NCBI RefSeq assembly: GCF_044962685.1
Contig: NZ_JBBKTX010000021.1
Span: forward strand, 26,951-90,950
Direction of reading: 5' to 3'
Source of the DNA: Oceanobacter antarcticus
Lineage (GTDB): Bacteria; Pseudomonadota; Gammaproteobacteria; Pseudomonadales; Oceanobacteraceae
Length of the DNA: 64,000 bases
A program made the position numbers and the translations under genes. Positions 27,501 through 35,348 of the stretch are shown here, piece after piece. The notes below the pieces were generated by a model. The model saw nothing but the letters and a program-made list of their open reading frames with translations. It was not told the DNA's origin and made no database searches. Numbering within the stretch: position 1 is the first letter of the stretch; each line of letters opens with the position of its first letter.

Positions 27501-27577
27501 GCTGCGAGAGAGGAAACGGCAGAGCCAAATAACAGAATGCCGAAGCAGGCAGGGGCGAACAACGCAGAGTGTCTCAT
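24524..27577 (-). CDS. Secreted S8 (subtilisin-like) serine protease with C-terminal repeats
   Basis: A 1017-residue exported protease. A signal peptide (about 1-25) is followed by an I9-like propeptide (about 36-105) and an S8 catalytic domain (about 125-430) with Asp163 in VGVIDSGVDYTH, His218 in GGHGTHVAGT, oxyanion Asn316 in ASGNEGTN and Ser383 in SGTSMAAPHV; all four are intact, so it should be active. Beta-sandwich-like regions follow (about 440-800). Near the C terminus four NPxxxGL-like motifs recur every 26-34 residues (Pro 840, 870, 904, 930) in an Ala/Gln-rich helical stretch. The last 80 residues form a domain ending IRSGQGFWV. G+C is visibly lower than in neighbouring genes, and the gene lies beyond tRNA-Val, hinting at acquisition. 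The substrate is unknown. Confidence 0.92.
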   Translation of the reverse strand: MRHSALFAPACFGILLFGSAVSSLAANYQGHAVHDSRVIIVWEDTTKQRQLNVNQYGAFSSIKKHGYLKNIELVDTHYSTSIAQNLKILSAIPGVKAVYPDYEIHALTQSDTPTDTPSLSTAPNDPDYSLLWGLNDPDDFDINAEEAWAYSTGSSQVYVGVIDSGVDYTHEDLAANVWTNPDEIAGNGIDDDANGWVDDVHGIDTSANDSDPMDEGGHGTHVAGTIAGVGNNGIGITGVNWTSQIIPCRFLDANGEGYASGAIECLDYMASLKIDKGLNLVATNNSWGGGGYSALMEEVISVHNSLGILFVAASGNEGTNIDSQPSYPASYDIANIISVAAIDHNGNFAYFSNYGNSVDIAAPGVEIYSSVPGNNYESYSGTSMAAPHVTGALALLKAAHPDVSSNGLKSLLLTNASDKDLYDGETRYGRLQLFNPEGDGAINCGDTTTITRVAPSSSSVSIIYQDTLAVHFASLNCGEPSDTVTLNYQDTSIELMDNGIGSDNIANDGIFSGEIEASWIGTINIDVVGASDQSFSITSTRFPSITEVNYQFESIDNPTELNLGDDDLETIELDFSITTPFGTTNTITVSSNGLLFGDSGASSVYTNTLLPSLGVNHVFAPFWDDLYNSSGSYTWEVKGTTPNRKLVINYTNIHFYYGNEPVSFQVVFNESTPIVYYNYANIITSDSHSGGSTATVGVEDSGYGVTYSYNTYALHDNMSLLIGDLEQIDLPVIDSLTYSGIPRVGYPVSLVATLSDNSSEETRMRINVGDGNGFQPYRSGSVTTVVYSTAGVYTVIAEASTETASQSSSLNISILSISDTEQALIDRAQSDLLTTIQNSPGNFDLVSTATAQSMANNAASAREEAIIANPSAVGLVSQQAADAASQQAAALAEQATLAALADNPNEFGMMTLENAANQTQLAQQAILDAPQDWGLSVIATTPDDISTLSTGTFLVGASTDIEDLTAFFSDVRFVWVFEDGLFKGWSPDNTLRSQLENSGYTLISRIRSGQGFWVTKG

Positions 27578-28003
27578 ATCAATTCCTTGAATAGTATGTC
27601 CTTGGGGCGAAGTGTAATCGCTCAGAAGGGTCTTCTCAATTGAAACTTTGGCCCACTTGCAATTAGCGTGTCCAGATTCTCCGTTTCAATTGTCCAATTG
27701 CGCAGCAGCTAATTTGATGTCACGTCAGGTGATTTTCTGGTTCAGAAACGAGTTGCTATTGAATTTTGGCGGGCTTGGCATTGTCGGCATATCTCACCCT
27801 AACGGGTTTCGACATGGACAACGTGTCGTCGGGTTTAGCGTCAATTGCTGGCGTACTAAGCTGATTCGTGATTTGTTTTTTTGACAGGTCGGCAGTTAAC
27901 CATGCTGGTTTGGCTATCATGCAGGAGCCAGTGATTCCATTGATCAAACTGCCGCCATCCAGTAGCCTGTTGGGCTTTTCAGCCATTGACGAAAGAGTCC
28001 TCC
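27578..28003. other. Divergent intergenic region protease/alaC
   Basis: These 426 bases contain no convincing gene. A short palindromic direct repeat CAATTG-TC-CAATTG lies at 27687-27700. Promoters for both directions must be here but none stood out. Confidence 0.5.
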
Positions 28004-29200
28004 ATGAACAAGCATTTTCCGCGCATTGAGCGTTTGCCCCCCTATGTTTTCAACGTGATCGGTGAGTTGAAAATGGCGGCGCGAGCCCGTGGTGAAGATG
28101 TTGTGGATCTGTCGATGGGGAATCCCGATCAAGACACACCGCAACACATTGTCGACAAGCTGATCGAGACAGTGCAGAAAGAAGGCACGCATCGTTACAG
28201 CCAATCAAAAGGGATCCCACGCCTGCGCAGGGCGATGGCGAACTGGTATAAAAAGCGTTACGACGTTGATCTGAATCCGGATACGGAAGTGATTACCACC
28301 ATTGGGTCGAAGGAAGGTTTGGCGCATTTGGCGCTGGCGACGCTGGGCCCTGGCGATGCGGTACTGGTGCCGAATCCGGCGTATCCGATTCATCCTTACG
28401 GTTTTGTGTTGGCCGGTGCCGATATTCGCCATGTGCCACTGACGCCGGATGTGGATTTTTTTGCCGAGCTGGAAAAAGCGATCAAAACCAGTTGGCCGAA
28501 GCCAAAAATGCTGGTGCTTAATTTTCCCGGTAATCCAACCGGTCAGTGTGTCGAACTGGATTTCTTCGAACGAGTGGTAGATATGGCTCGTGAGCATGAA
28601 ATCTGGGTAGTGCAGGATCTGGCTTATGCCGACATTGCGTTTGATGGTTATCAGCCGCCGTCCATTCTGCAGGTAGAAGGCGCCAGAGAAGTGGCGGTGG
28701 AGTTTTTCTCGTTGTCAAAAAGCTACAACATGCCGGGCTGGCGAGTGGGTTTTTGCTGCGGTAATAAAGACCTGATTCATGCGCTTGGCAGGATCAAGTC
28801 CTACCTCGATTATGGTACATTCACCCCCATTCAGGTGGCGGCGATTGCGGCACTGGAAGGCGATCAGTCGGTGGTCGGGGAGATCTGCGAGATGTACAAG
28901 CATCGTCGCGATGTGTTGTGCAAGGGTCTGAATGACATGGGCTGGCAGGTCGAGATCCCGAAGGCCACGATGTTTGTCTGGGCACGTATTCCTGAACCGT
29001 ATCGCTCTATGGGGTCGCTGGAGTTCAGTAAAAAGTTATTGCTGGAAGCCAGGGTCGCGGTATCTCCCGGCATCGGTTTTGGTGAGTACGGCGATGATCA
29101 TGTACGACTGGCGCTGATTGAAAACGATCAACGCACGCGTCAGGCATTACGTGGCATCAAGAATATGCTGCGCAAGGATGGTCACTATCGGGGTGACTGA
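28004..29200 (+). CDS. alaC: Alanine aminotransferase AlaC
   Basis: AlaC is a PLP-dependent class I aminotransferase making alanine from pyruvate and glutamate. The 398-residue product matches the E. coli YfdZ/AlaC pattern closely: RIERLPPYVFNVIGELKMAAR at the N terminus, LSMGNPDQDTP, GSKEGLAHLALATLGPGD, NFPGNPTGQCVELDF and the PLP lysine in FFSLSKSYNMPGWRVGF. I chose ATG 28004; an in-frame TTG at 27986 would add six residues. It stands 189 bases before hom on the same strand, an association also seen in other gammaproteobacteria, linking alanine and aspartate-family amino acid synthesis. Confidence 0.94.
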   Translation: MNKHFPRIERLPPYVFNVIGELKMAARARGEDVVDLSMGNPDQDTPQHIVDKLIETVQKEGTHRYSQSKGIPRLRRAMANWYKKRYDVDLNPDTEVITTIGSKEGLAHLALATLGPGDAVLVPNPAYPIHPYGFVLAGADIRHVPLTPDVDFFAELEKAIKTSWPKPKMLVLNFPGNPTGQCVELDFFERVVDMAREHEIWVVQDLAYADIAFDGYQPPSILQVEGAREVAVEFFSLSKSYNMPGWRVGFCCGNKDLIHALGRIKSYLDYGTFTPIQVAAIAALEGDQSVVGEICEMYKHRRDVLCKGLNDMGWQVEIPKATMFVWARIPEPYRSMGSLEFSKKLLLEARVAVSPGIGFGEYGDDHVRLALIENDQRTRQALRGIKNMLRKDGHYRGD

Positions 29201-29389
29201 GCCGGGCAACGGAACAGCGCACTGGGCAGCACTGCATACTCAGGCGTGCAAGTACGCATGACGGCGACTGTGGCGGCATGACGGTAAAAGCCGTTAGTGT
29301 GAAGCCGTTATTGCAGTCAGCATCAAACAACGTAAGAACGACGCACAGCGCTGCAACGTTCGATTTAATCCAGAAGAGAGGAGAAGACC

Positions 29390-30688
29390 TTGAAGCCGGT
29401 AAAAGTAGGTATCTGCGGTTTAGGTACAGTCGGTGGTGGTACGTTTAATGTACTGACCACCAATGCGAAAAATATTGCACGCCGGGCAGGTCGCGAGATT
29501 ATTGTGGCGCAAATCGGAACGCGTCGTCCCAATTCGGATTGCGACACCCGCAATATCCCTATGACCAGCGATATTTTTGAAGTGGCTAAAAACCCTGATA
29601 TCGATGTGGTGGTGGAACTGATTGGTGGCTACGAGGTGGCACGTGAGCTGGTGATGACAGCGATTGAGCACGGCAAGCACGTAGTGACGGCTAACAAGGC
29701 GCTGATTGCGGAACACGGTGAAGAGATTTTTGCCCTGGCGGAAGCGAAAGGCGTATCGGTCATGTACGAAGCCGGTGTGGCCGGTGGTATTCCTATCATC
29801 AAGGCGCTGCGGGAAGGACTGGCTGCCAACCGTATCAACTGGCTGGCCGGTATTATCAACGGTACGGGTAACTTTATCCTGACCGAGATGCGCGACAAGG
29901 GCCGAGATTTTAACGACGTACTGCAAGAAGCCCAGCAGCTGGGTTACGCTGAAGCCGATCCGACGTTTGATGTTGAGGGTATCGATGCTGCCCACAAACT
30001 GACGATTCTGGCGTCGATTGCCTACGGTATTCCGCTGCAATTTGCGCGCTGCTATACCGAAGGCATCAGCAAAATTACTCAGGATGACGTCGAGTATGCC
30101 GAAGAACTGGGGTATCGCATCAAACATCTGGGCGTCAGCCGCCAGACAGAAAAAGGCATCGATTTACGTGTGCATCCGACCCTGATTCCGGAAGCCCGGC
30201 CAATTGCCAAGGTTGATGGCGTATTAAACGCCGTGATGGTCAACGGCAATGCCGTTGGCGATACCCTGTACGTTGGTGCCGGTGCCGGTGCTGGCCCAAC
30301 CGCGTCTGCCGTCGTAGCGGATATTATTGATCTGGCCCGCACGTTGGAAGCGGATGCGGCTGCCCGTGTCAATCACCTGGCTTATAACGAGATTGAAAAC
30401 GAGCAGGTTTTGCCGATTGAGGAAGTTGAAACTTCCTACTACCTGCGGATCCAGGTACAGGATAAAACCGGTGTGCTGGCGTCAGTCGCGACGATTCTGA
30501 GTGAGCGCGGCATCAATATTGAAGCCATCATCCAGAAAGAGCCAAAAGAAGGTGAAGAGCTGGCGCAGATCATTTTGCTGACGCATCGTATCGTGGAAAA
30601 AACCATGAACGGTGCCATTGCCGCTATTCAGGCACTGGACAGCACGGTTGGCGATGTGACCCGTATTCGGGTTGAACACCTGGACTGA
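29390..30688 (+). CDS. hom: Homoserine dehydrogenase
   Basis: Hom reduces aspartate semialdehyde to homoserine, the branch to threonine and methionine. The 432 residues comprise a Rossmann domain (VKVGICGLGTVGGG at the start), the catalytic domain (NGTGNFILTEM, GYAEADPTFDVEGIDAAHKL, with GAGAGAGPTASAVVAD later) and a C-terminal ACT domain (about 350-430, YYLRIQVQDKTGVLASVA) for threonine feedback. The start is TTG 29390, seven bases after GAGGAGAAG. In many relatives thrC follows directly; here a terminator-like hairpin, a tandem repeat array and flhA follow instead, so the hom-thrC operon is broken or never formed. Confidence 0.96.
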   Translation: MKPVKVGICGLGTVGGGTFNVLTTNAKNIARRAGREIIVAQIGTRRPNSDCDTRNIPMTSDIFEVAKNPDIDVVVELIGGYEVARELVMTAIEHGKHVVTANKALIAEHGEEIFALAEAKGVSVMYEAGVAGGIPIIKALREGLAANRINWLAGIINGTGNFILTEMRDKGRDFNDVLQEAQQLGYAEADPTFDVEGIDAAHKLTILASIAYGIPLQFARCYTEGISKITQDDVEYAEELGYRIKHLGVSRQTEKGIDLRVHPTLIPEARPIAKVDGVLNAVMVNGNAVGDTLYVGAGAGAGPTASAVVADIIDLARTLEADAAARVNHLAYNEIENEQVLPIEEVETSYYLRIQVQDKTGVLASVATILSERGINIEAIIQKEPKEGEELAQIILLTHRIVEKTMNGAIAAIQALDSTVGDVTRIRVEHLD

Positions 30689-30696
30689 TGCTGGTC

Positions 30697-30718
30697 AGGC
30701 GGCCGTTATCGGCCGCCT
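30697..30718 (+). terminator. Hairpin after hom
   Basis: A perfect stem AGGCGGCCG/CGGCCGCCT with a TTAT loop begins nine bases after the hom stop. The following T tract is weak (TTGTTCC), so termination efficiency is uncertain. Confidence 0.6.
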
Positions 30719-30720
30719 TG

Positions 30721-30800
30721 TTCCGATTTCCGATTTCCGATTTCCGATTTCCGATTTCCGATTTCCGATTTCCGATTTCCGATTTCCGATTTCCGATTTC
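30721..30800 (+). repeat. Heptanucleotide tandem array (GATTTCC)n
   Basis: Ten complete, identical GATTTCC units (30725-30794) are flanked by TTCC on the left and GATTTC on the right, an uninterrupted 80-base array of 11.4 periods. It lies between the hom hairpin and the flhA promoter. Perfect short arrays of this type are prone to slipped-strand changes in unit number. Open frames crossing it on the minus strand (EIGNRKS repeats) are artefacts. Confidence 0.97.
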
Positions 30801-30807
30801 TTGCTTC

Positions 30808-30822
30808 TGGCCCATTTATTGC
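30808..30822 (+). promoter_or_regulatory. Sigma-54-type promoter of flhA
   Basis: TGGCCC-N5-TTGC, with exactly ten bases between the invariant GG (30809-30810) and GC (30821-30822), matches the -24/-12 consensus TGGCAC-N5-TTGC except for one base. It begins eight bases after the heptanucleotide array, and transcription would start about 30 bases before flhA. In Pseudomonas flhA is a FleQ/RpoN target, which fits. Confidence 0.72.
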
Positions 30823-30862
30823 GATCCTTCTGTCTGATAACGGTTTTTTGACAGGTAGGGTT

Positions 30863-33076
30863 ATGGCATTGGCCACATCTCAAGTGTTTTCTCACGTCAA
30901 GCAAGGCATGTCGCTGCTGTCCCAGGGTAACCTCAGTGTGCCATTAATGGTGGTGATCCTGTTGGGGATGATGACGCTGCCGCTGCCGCCCTTGCTGTTG
31001 GATACGTTTTTTACCTTCAACATTGCTTTGTCGATTGTTGTGTTGCTGGTGAGTGTGTATGCCCTGCGGCCACTCGATTTCACTATTTTCCCGACCATCC
31101 TGCTGGTGGCAACCTTGTTGCGGCTGGCGTTAAACGTTGCCTCCACTCGCGTGGTGTTGATGAATGGCCATGAAGGGGGAGACTCTGCCGGCAAGGTAAT
31201 CGAAGCCTTCGGCGAGGTATTGATTGGCGGTAACTACGCCGTTGGTCTGGTGGTCTTTATGATCCTCATGATCATCAACTTTGTGGTGGTCACCAAGGGT
31301 GCCGGACGGGTGTCCGAAGTGAGTGCCCGCTTCACTCTGGATGCCATGCCAGGCAAGCAAATGGCCATCGATGCGGATCTTAATGCCGGTTTGATTGATG
31401 CCGACCAGGCCCGCAGTCGGCGTAACGAGGTCGCGGCGGAAGCCGATTTTTATGGCTCGATGGACGGTGCCAGCAAGTTTGTCAAAGGCGATGCCGTCGC
31501 CGGTATTTTGATTCTGATCATTAACGTTGTTGGTGGCTTTGCCATCGGCATGGGCCAGCACAACCTCAATTTTGCCGATGCTGTGGAGGTGTATACCTTG
31601 CTGGCTATTGGTGACGGTCTGGTTGCCCAGATTCCGTCGCTGCTGCTGTCGACCGCGACTGCCATTATGGTGACGCGTAATGGCGGTGATGAAGGCATGG
31701 GGGCGCAGGTGTTTGGCCAGATGTTTGCCGCCCCCCAAGCACTGGGGGTTGCTGCTGGATTGATGTTCCTGATGGGGGTTGTGCCCGGTATGCCGCATAC
31801 CATCTTCCTCAGTTCCGCGCTGGTAGCGGGCGGTCTGGCTTATGCCATTCGTTACAAGAAAGAGGGCGGCCAGTTGGGGGATGCGGTGGTGAAACGGCTG
31901 GGCGGCAAGCCCAAAGCTCAGGAAAAATTGCCGGTGCGGGGCAGTGGTGGGGCGCTGGAAGCACCGAAAGAAAAAGCCGAACAAGCGATCAAGCAGCTGG
32001 AGGTCAAGGAACTGGGCTGGGACGACGTGGAACCGGTGGATCGCGTCGGTCTGGAAGTGGGCTATCGTTTGATTCCGTTGGTCGACAAACATCAGGGTGG
32101 CCAGCTGTTGAACCGGATCAAGGGGGTACGGCGCAAGCTATCGCAAGATCTGGGTTTCCTGATGCCTTCGGTTCATATTCGCGACAATCTCGATCTGTTA
32201 CCCAACCAATACCGCATCACCCTGATGGGGGTTACGCTGGCGGAAGCCGAAATTTACCCGGAACGGGAAATGGCGATTAATCCCGGTGAAGTTTTTGGCA
32301 AGATTGACGGCATCTCGGCACGTGACCCGGCATTCGGGATGGATGCGTTCTGGATTGAATCCAGCCAGAAAGACCGCGCCCAGACACTCGGTTACACCGT
32401 GGTAGATGCCAGTACCGTCGTCGCGACCCATCTGAATCAGAAACTCTATCGTCACGCCCACGAATTATTGGGACACGAAGACGTACAGAAGCTGCTGGAC
32501 ATGCTAGCGACTTCCTCCCCCAAGCTGGCTGAAGAGCTGGTACCGAATAAAGTCTCGATCAGCCAGTTACTGACCGTACTGCAAAGTCTGTTGAAAGAGC
32601 AGGTGCCGATTCGGGATCTGCGCTCAATCGCCGAATCTTTGGCGAATAGCCCCGCCAATAGTCAAGATCCTGCCGCTCTGGTGGCATCGGCCCGTATGGG
32701 TCTGCGGCGCCTGATCGTCCAGAACATCTATGGCCACGGGGATGAGCTGCCGGTTGTCACCCTGGATCCAGGACTGGAACAGTTATTGCTCAAGTCCTAT
32801 CAACAGTCATTACAGCAGGCGCAGCAAACGGGTGGGCAAGCCGGTTTGATTCTTGAACCGGCAATGGCCGACACCTTGCAACGCTCGTTAGCGGAAGCCG
32901 TGCAGGCACAGGAAATGGCGGGCCACCCGGCGGTATTGCTGGTGACCAGTCAGATACGGGCAGCGATGGCGCAGTTTGTTCGTAACACCCTGGAGCAGCT
33001 TCATGTGCTGGCGTACCAGGAAATACCGGACAACAAGAGTATCAATATTGCGGCTGCTGTCGGCAGTCAACGTTGA
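30863..33076 (+). CDS. flhA: Flagellar export gate protein FlhA
   Basis: FlhA forms the nonameric ring of the flagellar type III export gate. The 737-residue product has an N-terminal membrane half (about eight helices within residues 20-320, beginning LMVVILLGMMTLPLPPLLLD), the conserved loop SARFTLDAMPGKQMAIDADLNA of the FHIPEP family, a linker rich in Lys/Glu, and the cytoplasmic C-terminal domain that docks chaperone-substrate complexes. I start it at ATG 30863; TTG 30848 is an in-frame alternative. It is the first gene of the late flagellar/chemotaxis cluster here; flhB is not in the window. Confidence 0.95.
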   Translation: MALATSQVFSHVKQGMSLLSQGNLSVPLMVVILLGMMTLPLPPLLLDTFFTFNIALSIVVLLVSVYALRPLDFTIFPTILLVATLLRLALNVASTRVVLMNGHEGGDSAGKVIEAFGEVLIGGNYAVGLVVFMILMIINFVVVTKGAGRVSEVSARFTLDAMPGKQMAIDADLNAGLIDADQARSRRNEVAAEADFYGSMDGASKFVKGDAVAGILILIINVVGGFAIGMGQHNLNFADAVEVYTLLAIGDGLVAQIPSLLLSTATAIMVTRNGGDEGMGAQVFGQMFAAPQALGVAAGLMFLMGVVPGMPHTIFLSSALVAGGLAYAIRYKKEGGQLGDAVVKRLGGKPKAQEKLPVRGSGGALEAPKEKAEQAIKQLEVKELGWDDVEPVDRVGLEVGYRLIPLVDKHQGGQLLNRIKGVRRKLSQDLGFLMPSVHIRDNLDLLPNQYRITLMGVTLAEAEIYPEREMAINPGEVFGKIDGISARDPAFGMDAFWIESSQKDRAQTLGYTVVDASTVVATHLNQKLYRHAHELLGHEDVQKLLDMLATSSPKLAEELVPNKVSISQLLTVLQSLLKEQVPIRDLRSIAESLANSPANSQDPAALVASARMGLRRLIVQNIYGHGDELPVVTLDPGLEQLLLKSYQQSLQQAQQTGGQAGLILEPAMADTLQRSLAEAVQAQEMAGHPAVLLVTSQIRAAMAQFVRNTLEQLHVLAYQEIPDNKSINIAAAVGSQR

Positions 33077-33157
33077 TAAAAAACACCGGGTGGCAAGGGT
33101 TGGTCACTGGATAACCGCATTGGGGAAATCCCTGATGATTCAGAGCGAGATGTGGCT

Positions 33158-34522
33158 ATGAAAGTAAAACGCTTCATGGGAACCAATATGCAGCAGGCGT
33201 TACGGCTGGTGTCCCAGGATCTGGGGGCTGATGCCGTCATTCTGTCGAGCAAGAAAGTCGCCGAGGGGTTTGAAGTGGTCGCCGCGCTGGATTACCAGAG
33301 TGAGCAACAGAATCCGGTCGAGGTTGAACGTCAGCTCGAACTGCAGCGGGAACTGGAGCGCGCCAAGGATATGAGCCGTGAACGTCAGCGTGCCCGCGCT
33401 GCTGGAGAGCCATTACCTGAATTTACCCCCGTAAGCATGCCGGACAGAGCAGGAGCACAGCTGTCAACACGACCGTCATCAACACCGGTGTTGGAAGACG
33501 GCAAGGAGCAATCGTCACGGCCGTCTGCCAGTAGTAATGACAGCCAGTATCACCAGATGATGGAACGCATGAGTGGTGAACTGAGTGAATTAAAAAACTG
33601 GATGGTCAGCCACGGTGGCAGCGCCTGGGATACTGGTCGTCCGATCACTTGGAAGCAAAGCCAGCTGTGGCAGCGTTGCCAGGATGTCGGGCTGGAACCA
33701 TCCTGGTCGGATCGGATTGTCTCGCAGGTCACAGAACAGAACGACATGGGACGGGCCTGGAAGCAGGTGCTGCGGCAGATGGCGGTCGATTTGCCGGTCG
33801 CCAAACAGGGCAGCCTCGACAAGGGGGGCGTCTTTGCCCTTGTGGGTCCGACAGGTGCCGGAAAAACCACCACCATTGGCAAACTGGCCGCCCGCTTTGT
33901 TATCCAGCACGGTGCTGATGCCGTTGCACTGGTGAGTATCGACAGCTATCGCGTTGCCGCGCATGACCAGTTGCGTTCAGTGGCCCGGATTTTAGGCGTG
34001 GAATTACACACCGTGGCCCCAGGCGAAGACTTGGCGGCGACGTTGGAAACACTGACGGGTAAGAAAAAGAAGCGCCTGGTGCTGGTCGATACCGCTGGTC
34101 TGGCGAGTCAGGATCCATCGTTTCAGGGACAGTTAGCGATGTTGAAGCGGGCCTGTACCCGTAAAGGCAGTGGTTCGCGTATGCGCTGCTTGCTGACCTT
34201 GCCGTTGACCAGTCAGGGACGTTGCTTGCAGGAAAATTATGAACACTTTAAACCGGCCGGACTGGCGGGCTGTATTTTTACCAAACTGGACGAGTGTTTC
34301 AGTCTTGGGCCTGCGATGAGTGTGGCAGCCCTGACCCGGTTGCCATTAGTGATGATTGCGGATGGCCCGAAGATTCCCGATGACCTGCATTATCCGGATG
34401 CTGGCAAGTTAGTCAGACTGGCGGAGCAAATGGCGCGTATGGCGCGTACCCGCTGGCAGGCGGCAGAGGCCATGAGTCTGGCCAATCGTCGCCAGACCGG
34501 TTCCCTACAAGGAGTTCATTAA
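33158..34522 (+). CDS. flhF: Flagellar SRP-like GTPase FlhF
   Basis: FlhF is an SRP-type GTPase that fixes the polar site of flagellar assembly. The 454 residues have the family N terminus MKVKRFMGTNMQQALRLV, a variable B-domain linker (about 90-180), then the NG domain: G1 GPTGAGKTTTIGKLAARF, G3 VDTAGL and G4 TKLDE. The ATG at 33158 is preceded by GAGCGAGA; the upstream GTG 33152 would add two residues. It lies between flhA and flhG, as in polar flagellates, and supports a polar flagellum in this organism. Confidence 0.95.
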   Translation: MKVKRFMGTNMQQALRLVSQDLGADAVILSSKKVAEGFEVVAALDYQSEQQNPVEVERQLELQRELERAKDMSRERQRARAAGEPLPEFTPVSMPDRAGAQLSTRPSSTPVLEDGKEQSSRPSASSNDSQYHQMMERMSGELSELKNWMVSHGGSAWDTGRPITWKQSQLWQRCQDVGLEPSWSDRIVSQVTEQNDMGRAWKQVLRQMAVDLPVAKQGSLDKGGVFALVGPTGAGKTTTIGKLAARFVIQHGADAVALVSIDSYRVAAHDQLRSVARILGVELHTVAPGEDLAATLETLTGKKKKRLVLVDTAGLASQDPSFQGQLAMLKRACTRKGSGSRMRCLLTLPLTSQGRCLQENYEHFKPAGLAGCIFTKLDECFSLGPAMSVAALTRLPLVMIADGPKIPDDLHYPDAGKLVRLAEQMARMARTRWQAAEAMSLANRRQTGSLQGVH

Positions 34523-34523
34523 T

Positions 34524-35345
34524 ATGGCAAATCATCCTGTTCAAGTCATTGCCGTCAGCGGTGGCAAGGGAGGTGTGGGTAAAAGTAACGTCTCCGTCAA
34601 CCTGGCGATCGGACTGGCAGAGCTGGGGCGTCGTGTTGTGGTATTGGACGCTGACCTTGGATTGGCCAATATCGATATTCTGCTGGGTATCAGTTCCGCC
34701 CGCACCATTGAAAACGTACTGGCAGGGGAGTGTGACCTGCGTGACATCATGGTTCGTGGCCCTGGCGGTATTCGCATTGTACCGGCGGCCTCTGGCACCC
34801 AGAAACTGTCGCAGCTGAACAATAGGGAGCATGCCGGGTTGATACAGGCCTTCAGTGAGCTGGGCGACGATATCGACGTCTTGATCGTTGATACCGCAGC
34901 GGGCATCTCCGATACCGTGCTCAGTTTTGTGTGTGCGGCTCAGGAAGTATTGCTGGTAGTGACCGACGAACCCACCTCGATTACCGACGCCTACGCCCAG
35001 ATCAAGTTGTTAAGTCGGGATTACGGCATGTTCCGCTTTCGTATCGTCGCCAATATGGTGCGTACCCCACAAGACGGCCATGCGCTATTTGCCAAACTCA
35101 CCAAGGTGACGGATCGCTTCCTCGACGTGGCTTTGCAGTATGTCGGCGCGGTTCCCCAGGACGACGCCGTCAAGCGTGCGGTTCAGCGTCAGAAAGCGGT
35201 GATTGAAACCTATCCCCGTTCCCGTGCGGCAATTGCCTTCCGGGCGCTGGCGAAAAAAGTGGATGCCTGGCCACTACCAACGACACCACGGGGTCATCTG
35301 GAGTTTTTTGTTGATCGTCTGGTGCAGCAACAGGTTGGAGTGTGA
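34524..35345 (+). CDS. flhG: Flagellar number regulator FlhG/FleN (MinD-like ATPase)
   Basis: This ParA/MinD-type ATPase restrains flagellar number and, in Pseudomonas, antagonises FleQ. The 273-residue product closely follows FleN: the deviant Walker A in SGGKGGVGKSNVSVNLAIGL, DADLGLANIDILLG, GPGGIRIVPAASGTQ, DTAAGISDTVLSF and the C-terminal PRGHLEFFVDRLV. ATG 34524 begins one base after the flhF stop, so translation is coupled. It is followed by fliA after 3 bases. Confidence 0.95.
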   Translation: MANHPVQVIAVSGGKGGVGKSNVSVNLAIGLAELGRRVVVLDADLGLANIDILLGISSARTIENVLAGECDLRDIMVRGPGGIRIVPAASGTQKLSQLNNREHAGLIQAFSELGDDIDVLIVDTAAGISDTVLSFVCAAQEVLLVVTDEPTSITDAYAQIKLLSRDYGMFRFRIVANMVRTPQDGHALFAKLTKVTDRFLDVALQYVGAVPQDDAVKRAVQRQKAVIETYPRSRAAIAFRALAKKVDAWPLPTTPRGHLEFFVDRLVQQQVGV

Positions 35346-35348
35346 GTT

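Noticed and set aside
30721..30800. CRISPR-like array
   Set aside because: Units are contiguous 7-mers without spacers, and no cas gene is present.
30624..30904. Minus-strand frames with EIGNRKS repeats
   Set aside because: They are translations of the heptanucleotide array, with no ribosome site or homology; 7-base periodicity makes all frames repetitive.
31130..32092. 320-codon His/Gln-rich frame antisense to flhA
   Set aside because: Shadow of flhA codon bias; no start signal or homology.
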